From the NCBI GenBank assembly GCA_050486205.1, contig JBJHCW010000002.1:62001-126000 (forward strand): a stretch of 64,000 nucleotides of DNA, in the 5' to 3' direction. The notes under the pieces were generated by a model. It had not been told where the DNA came from and made no database searches. It was given only the letters and a program-made list of their open reading frames with translations. The DNA comes from PWQG01 sp050486205 (GTDB lineage Bacteria > Pseudomonadota > Gammaproteobacteria > Pseudomonadales > Pseudohongiellaceae). The stretch's first letter is position 1; every line of letters begins with the position of its first letter. This document shows positions 59,444 to 64,000 of this stretch, piece after piece. A program made the position numbers and the translations under genes.

Positions 59444-62035
59444 TTACAGTGAGCGGGCAACTTCAGTGGTCTTGTAGACCTCGATCTTGTCACCAACCTT
59501 CACATCGTTATAGTTCTTCACGCCGATGCCACACTCCATGCCGCTGCGCACTTCATTGGCGTCATCCTTGAAACGACGCAATGATTCCAGCTCACCCTCG
59601 TAGATCACCACGTTGTCACGCAGTACGCGGATCGGCCTGCTGCGATACACAGTGCCTTCCACAACCATGCACCCGGCCACCTGACCGAACTTCGGCGAGT
59701 TGAACACGTCCCTCACCTCGGCCACGCCAAGGATCTCCTCACGCAACTCCGGCGACAGCATGCCGCCAAGAATGGCCTTGACGTCATCAATAACATCATA
59801 GATGACGTTGTAATAACGCATCTCCAGGCCTTCGTTTTCCACAATTTCCCGTGCTGACTTGTCAGCACGCACATTGAAACCAATCAGCATGGCTTTCGAT
59901 GTGGCAGCCAGATGCGCGTCGGTTTCGGAAATACCACCAACACCGGAAGCCACCACATTGACTTCCACCTCCTCGGTACCAATCTTCTGCAGCGAGGCCA
60001 CAATTGCCTCCATGGAACCGCGGACATCAGTCTTCAGCACCACATTCATGACCGACTTGCCTTCCTTGCCAATGCCGGCAAACATGGTTTCCAGTTTGTT
60101 ACTCTGCTGCAGGGCCAGTTTGCTGTCCTTGTGTTTCTTGCGACGGAATTCGGCCACTTCACGTGCTCTTTTGTCGTCGGCAACAACCACAAACTCATCG
60201 CCCGCTTCGGGCACACCATTGAGTCCCAACACCTCTACCGGAATGGACGGGCCGGCCGACTGAACCGGCTTGCCGTTTTCGTCAATCAGCGCACGAACCT
60301 TGCCGTACTCGTAGCCGGCAAGCACCACGTCACCCACATTCAGGGTTCCGTTCTGGACCAGCACCGAGGCAACTGCGCCGCGGCCCTTGTCCAGACGTGA
60401 CTCAATAACCACGCCCTTGCCTGGTGCGTCCACGTAAGCTTTCAGCTCCAACAGCTCGGACTGCAGCAGAATGGCTTCCAGCAGGTCTTCAATGCCCTGG
60501 CCAGTGTGGGCGGAGACCTGGACAAACTGCGTGTCTCCACCCCAGCTCTCCGGAATCACATCCTTGCCAGCCAGCTCGCTGATCACGCGATCAATATCCG
60601 TATCTTCCTTGTCCACTTTGGTAATGGCCACAACAATCGGCACCCCGGCAGCTCGCGCATGCTGGATGGCCTCTTCAGTCTGCGGTTTGACGCCGTCATC
60701 GGCAGCCACCACAAGTACCACCACATCCGTAGCCTTAGCACCGCGCGAACGCATGGCACTGAATGCCGCATGGCCAGGTGTATCAAGGAAACAGATCATG
60801 CCGTGACCGGTCTCCACGTGGTAGGCACCAATGTGCTGTGTGATACCACCGGCCTCGCCGTCAGCAACCGATGCCTTGCGGATGTAATCAAGCAAGGACG
60901 TCTTGCCATGGTCCACGTGACCCATGACTGTGACAACAGGCGCCCTTGTGACTGCTTCGTCACCACCTTCGTAAACCAGCGATTCGTGCAGATCGAATTC
61001 GATTGCGTCGGCGGAGACAAATTTCGGTTTGTGCCCCATTTCCTCAACCAGCAAGGTCGCAGTGTCTTCATCCAGCACCTGATTGATGGTTGCCATCACA
61101 CCCATCTTGAACAGAACCTTGACCACTTCCGCTGCCTTGACGGACATTTTCTGGGCCAGATCCGTCACCGGGTTGGCTTCACCGATAACAATTTCGCGCT
61201 GTATGAACTCGGTTGGTTTCTCGAAGGCATGCTGCTTGATACGGGATGGCTTCTTGCGTCGACGACCACCACGACCGGCCAGACTCTCGACGTCACCATC
61301 CTCCAGCACAAAGTCTTCGGTCAGGCGACCCTTGACCTGCTTTCGCCCAACGGACTTGTCTTTCTTGTTGCGAGGCTTCTTGCCATCACCCTTGTCGTCC
61401 AGGTCATCCTTACGATGGTGACGGGCTGCATCCTTGTCCTTGGCTGCTGCCTTGGGTTTGGCCTTGCCAGTCTTGTCAGTTTCCGGGGGTGGCTCGGGCA
61501 TTGGCATGCCAGGCGCGGCGTCTTCCTTGGGTTTTTCCTCAGCGGGAGCCTGCTCCTCGGTTGCCTCGGCAGCCTCTGCTGCTTCAGCCGCACCGGAAGT
61601 TTCAGTCGTTTCGGCAGCTGCGCTTTCTGCAGCCGCTTCTGCGGCCGCTGCCTCTGCCTGTTCTGCCGCTGCCTGCTCTGCTTCTTCCGCAGCAATCTGT
61701 GCCTCGCGGTCCTTGTCCATCAGCTCACTGCGTTTTACGTAGGTCCGCTTCTTGCGCACCTCAACACTGACGGTTTTGCCTTTGCTCGCGCCGGACGGAC
61801 TTTTCAGTGTCGCTACCGTCTTGCGCTTGAGCGTGATTTTCTTTGGCCCGGAGTCCGGCTTGTCGCTGGCTCCATGACTGCGGCGCAGAAACAGCAACAA
61901 GGTGTTCTTGTCCTCATTGGATATGGGATCTTCCGGGCGGGTGTGCGGCAGCCCTGCCTCTTTCACCTGGGAAAGAAGCCGCTCGACCGTTACACCAACA
62001 ACCTTGGCAAGTTCACCAACTGTTACATCTGCCAT
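59444..62035 (-). CDS. infB: translation initiation factor IF-2
   Basis: An 863-residue GTPase. IF2_N at the N-terminus (MADVTVGELAKVVGVTVERLL), an IF2-associated segment (KITLKRKTVATLKS), then a long Ala/Glu-rich linker (about 115-200) and Lys/Asp-rich stretch. The G domain has GHVDHGKTS (G1), DTPGHAAF (G3) and TKVDKEDTD (G4), followed by domains II-IV. It brings initiator tRNA to the 30S subunit. AGGAG precedes ATG 62035. The linker is the only variable part. Confidence 0.97.
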   Translation of the reverse strand: MADVTVGELAKVVGVTVERLLSQVKEAGLPHTRPEDPISNEDKNTLLLFLRRSHGASDKPDSGPKKITLKRKTVATLKSPSGASKGKTVSVEVRKKRTYVKRSELMDKDREAQIAAEEAEQAAAEQAEAAAAEAAAESAAAETTETSGAAEAAEAAEATEEQAPAEEKPKEDAAPGMPMPEPPPETDKTGKAKPKAAAKDKDAARHHRKDDLDDKGDGKKPRNKKDKSVGRKQVKGRLTEDFVLEDGDVESLAGRGGRRRKKPSRIKQHAFEKPTEFIQREIVIGEANPVTDLAQKMSVKAAEVVKVLFKMGVMATINQVLDEDTATLLVEEMGHKPKFVSADAIEFDLHESLVYEGGDEAVTRAPVVTVMGHVDHGKTSLLDYIRKASVADGEAGGITQHIGAYHVETGHGMICFLDTPGHAAFSAMRSRGAKATDVVVLVVAADDGVKPQTEEAIQHARAAGVPIVVAITKVDKEDTDIDRVISELAGKDVIPESWGGDTQFVQVSAHTGQGIEDLLEAILLQSELLELKAYVDAPGKGVVIESRLDKGRGAVASVLVQNGTLNVGDVVLAGYEYGKVRALIDENGKPVQSAGPSIPVEVLGLNGVPEAGDEFVVVADDKRAREVAEFRRKKHKDSKLALQQSNKLETMFAGIGKEGKSVMNVVLKTDVRGSMEAIVASLQKIGTEEVEVNVVASGVGGISETDAHLAATSKAMLIGFNVRADKSAREIVENEGLEMRYYNVIYDVIDDVKAILGGMLSPELREEILGVAEVRDVFNSPKFGQVAGCMVVEGTVYRSRPIRVLRDNVVIYEGELESLRRFKDDANEVRSGMECGIGVKNYNDVKVGDKIEVYKTTEVARSL

Positions 62036-62093
62036 CTACAATACTCCTGTCTGCTTTCTGCTATCGAAAAAACCCTTTGTCTTTCCGTAGCGC

Positions 62094-63593
62094 TCAGTCC
62101 GCGCTTTCCTCGAACCACGGTGCGCGGGCTGTCATGATCAGTTTACCGGCGCGCTCTTCATCCATGTTTTCTATATCCATCAGATCATCAATGGATTGTT
62201 CGGCCAGATCTTCCATGGTCAGAATCTGCTTGCCGGCCAGTTGCAGTGCCAATGTCTCGTCCATGCCTTCCATGTTAAGCAGGTCGGCAGCAATATTGGC
62301 GTTGGTAATGTCTTCTTCGGAGGCGATGGCCTGCGTGAGCAGCGCATCCTTGGCACGGTTACGCAGCTCGGTCGCGATATCTTCATCAAAACCATCAATA
62401 CTCAGCAGCTCGTCCATTGGTACGTAGGCCACCTCTTCAAGCGACGTGAAACCTTCAGCAACCAGCACTTCGGCCACATCCTCATCCACACCGAGCTTGT
62501 CCTCAAACAACTGGATGAAGGTGCTGGCTTCCTGCTGCTGCTTCTCGACCGCTTCCTCGACACTCATGACATTTATTGCCCAGCCGGTCAGCTCAGCGGA
62601 AAGACGAACGTTCTGACCATTGCGGCCGATGGCCTGGGCGAGGTTGTCTTCCTCAACAGCAACGTCCATGGTGTGGCTATCCTCATCCATGACGATGGAC
62701 GCCACTTCCGCAGGGGCCATGGAATTGATCACCAGTTGCGCCGGATTGTCGTCCCAGAGAATGATATCAATACGCTCATTGGACAGCTCGTTGGACACAA
62801 CCTGTACCCGCGAACCTCGCATACCAACGCAGGCACCCACCGGATCAATACGGCCGTCATTGGTGCTTACCACTATCTTGGCGCGGGAGCCTGGATCACG
62901 GGCTGCTGCACGAATCTCGATGACTTCCTCGGAGATCTCCGGCACCTCAATCTTGAACAACTCAATGAGCATTTTCGGATCGGTGCGACTGAGAAACAGT
63001 TGCGGGCCACGCACTTCGGAGCGCACATCGGTCAACAGGGCGCGCAACCGGTCACCCACACGAAACACTTCACGCGGTATCATCTGGTCGCGAGGCAGCA
63101 GGGCTTCGGCGTTTCCACCAAGATCAACAATGATGCTGTCGCGTGTCACCTTCTTGACAGTGCCCGAAATCAGCTCACCAACCTTGCCTTCATACTCTTT
63201 GACGACCAGGTCTCGCTCGGCTTCGCGAACCTTTTGTACGATGACCTGCTTTGCTGTCTGCGCAGCAATGCGGCCGAACTCGATATTGTCGACTTTCTCT
63301 TCCCACACGCCGCCGATTTCCAGCGTCGGGTCCTTTTCCCTGGCCTGCTCGAGCGTCAGCTGATGCCCGGGCTCTTCAAACTCGTCGTCGGCAACCACAT
63401 CCCAGACACGGAATGTTTCGTAACTGCCAGTCTTTCGATCAACGCTGACGCGGCACATGGCCTCCTCGCCCTCGAAACGCTTGCGAGAGGCCGTTGCCAG
63501 AGCAGACTCTATGGCCTCGAAGATTACGTCGCGTGACACTCCCTTCTCATTCGAGACGGCGTCTGCAACCATCAGGATTTCTTTGCTCATCAT
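62094..63593 (-). CDS. nusA: transcription termination/antitermination factor NusA
   Basis: A 499-residue protein: N-terminal RNA polymerase-binding domain (MVADAVSNEKGVSRDVIFEAIESAL), S1 domain, two KH domains (GACVGMRGSRVQVVSNEL and VEEDNLAQAIGRNGQNVRLSAEL) and two C-terminal acidic AR repeats, as in E. coli (495 residues). AAGGTGA precedes ATG 63593; the second ATG (63590) is possible. It is followed by infB after 58 bases. Confidence 0.97.
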   Translation of the reverse strand: MMSKEILMVADAVSNEKGVSRDVIFEAIESALATASRKRFEGEEAMCRVSVDRKTGSYETFRVWDVVADDEFEEPGHQLTLEQAREKDPTLEIGGVWEEKVDNIEFGRIAAQTAKQVIVQKVREAERDLVVKEYEGKVGELISGTVKKVTRDSIIVDLGGNAEALLPRDQMIPREVFRVGDRLRALLTDVRSEVRGPQLFLSRTDPKMLIELFKIEVPEISEEVIEIRAAARDPGSRAKIVVSTNDGRIDPVGACVGMRGSRVQVVSNELSNERIDIILWDDNPAQLVINSMAPAEVASIVMDEDSHTMDVAVEEDNLAQAIGRNGQNVRLSAELTGWAINVMSVEEAVEKQQQEASTFIQLFEDKLGVDEDVAEVLVAEGFTSLEEVAYVPMDELLSIDGFDEDIATELRNRAKDALLTQAIASEEDITNANIAADLLNMEGMDETLALQLAGKQILTMEDLAEQSIDDLMDIENMDEERAGKLIMTARAPWFEESAD

Positions 63594-63638
63594 AATAGTG
63601 TCACCTTAACTCACGGTTTCGTCAGTCCAGTACCGCTG

Positions 63639-64000
63639 TCAGAATGAAAGCCTTGCTTTCTCAACCTGTGCCAACGGCAGTTCAACCAGTTCGCCCTCGC
63701 AATCAAGCGTCACCTCTGCGGTTGACACTGCCTTGATCACACCCTTGAATTTTCTTCGTCCGTTCACCGGACCACGCATACGCACAGCAATTTCACTGCC
63801 GATATACAGTTCATAGTGCCCCGCCGTAAACAGCGGCCGGTCCAGCCCCGGAGACGAGACTTCCAGCAAATACTCGCCGCTGATCGGGTCCTCGACATCG
63901 AGTAGTGCACTGACCTGCCGGCTGACCTTTTCACAATCTTCTATACCGATACCAGCAGGGCTGTCGATGTAGACACGCAGAACACTGTTCTTGCCCTGGG
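63639..64000 (-). CDS. rimP: ribosome maturation factor RimP, 5' end cut by window edge
   Basis: The N-terminus lies beyond the right edge. The readable part holds LRVYIDSPAGIGIEDCEKVSRQVSALLD, EVSSPGLDRPLF and the C-terminal SH3-like domain (GVIKAVSTAEVTLDCEGE). It acts in 30S maturation and is the usual first gene before nusA. Confidence 0.95.
   Translation of the reverse strand, partial: QGKNSVLRVYIDSPAGIGIEDCEKVSRQVSALLDVEDPISGEYLLEVSSPGLDRPLFTAGHYELYIGSEIAVRMRGPVNGRRKFKGVIKAVSTAEVTLDCEGELVELPLAQVEKARLSF

Noticed and set aside
60506..62137. 543-residue plus-strand frame opposite infB
   Set aside because: It is antisense to a certain infB gene, has no domain I recognise and consists largely of the mirror of the repetitive infB linker.
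62196..63536. 446-residue plus-strand frame opposite nusA
   Set aside because: Shadow of nusA, whose domains are all intact.

Overview
The window reads as chromosome of a Gram-negative gammaproteobacterium, probably marine or aquatic. The evidence is the rimP-nusA-infB-rbfA-truB-rpsO-pnp block at the right edge, an Mla-type MCE lipid transport cassette, many Sec or lipoprotein signal peptides, a large REC-PAS-GGDEF-EAL protein and a proteobacterial-type alternative oxidase. Base composition looks moderately GC-rich by eye; it was not computed. The mix of exported peptidases, amidohydrolase, alkyl-sulfatase-like protein and LVIVD/DUF305 protein recalls Pseudohongiella-like lineages, but that is a guess. 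No tRNA, rRNA, CRISPR array, transposase, integrase or phage gene was seen. The window looks like ordinary, densely packed chromosome.

Layout. 1-8.5 kb is signalling: an edge-truncated methyltransferase, a GlxA-type regulator, a MinD/FlhG-like ATPase divergent from an HDOD-histidine kinase that overlaps a REC-PAS-GGDEF-EAL partner, then a DUF2959 lipoprotein. 8.5-16.8 kb holds a glycosyltransferase, an ArsR-rhodanese regulator with a clear operator over its promoter, a sterol-desaturase-like enzyme, a single-chain acyl-CoA carboxylase, small membrane proteins and a GST-like protein with a signal peptide. 16.8-21.9 kb holds a PBP4-type peptidase, a thioesterase, an esterase lipoprotein overlapping an alternative oxidase, and an alanine/sodium symporter.

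22-41 kb is rich in exported hydrolases. It contains an S9 peptidase facing an M14 carboxypeptidase, an ankyrin protein, a FAS1 protein, a nucleoside transporter and a DUF305-LVIVD protein. A five-gene plus-strand run follows: a Tat-signal aminotransferase, an alkyl-sulfatase-like protein, an amidohydrolase, a D-amino-acid transaminase and gamma-glutamyltransferase. A 20-bp-arm hairpin sits against the start codon of the second gene. Together these suggest scavenging of peptides and amino acids, possibly including D-amino acids, outside the cytoplasm.

41-55.4 kb holds the MCE lipid transporter (four genes), a dicarboxylate-type symporter, a MAPEG protein, a di-haem MauG/CcpA-like protein in an operon with a YtkA/FixH-like protein and an unknown exported membrane protein, a polyesterase-like hydrolase, a type I asparaginase, a DUF3300 protein preceded by five 11-bp direct repeats, a pectin-acetylesterase-like lipoprotein and a sirtuin. 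55.4-64 kb is the conserved translation/transcription/RNA-decay operon on the minus strand. No single gene set here is a clear undescribed system. The strongest leads are the hairpin at 34495-34544, the 11-bp repeat array at 51748-51802, the exported aminotransferase cluster and the three-gene di-haem operon.
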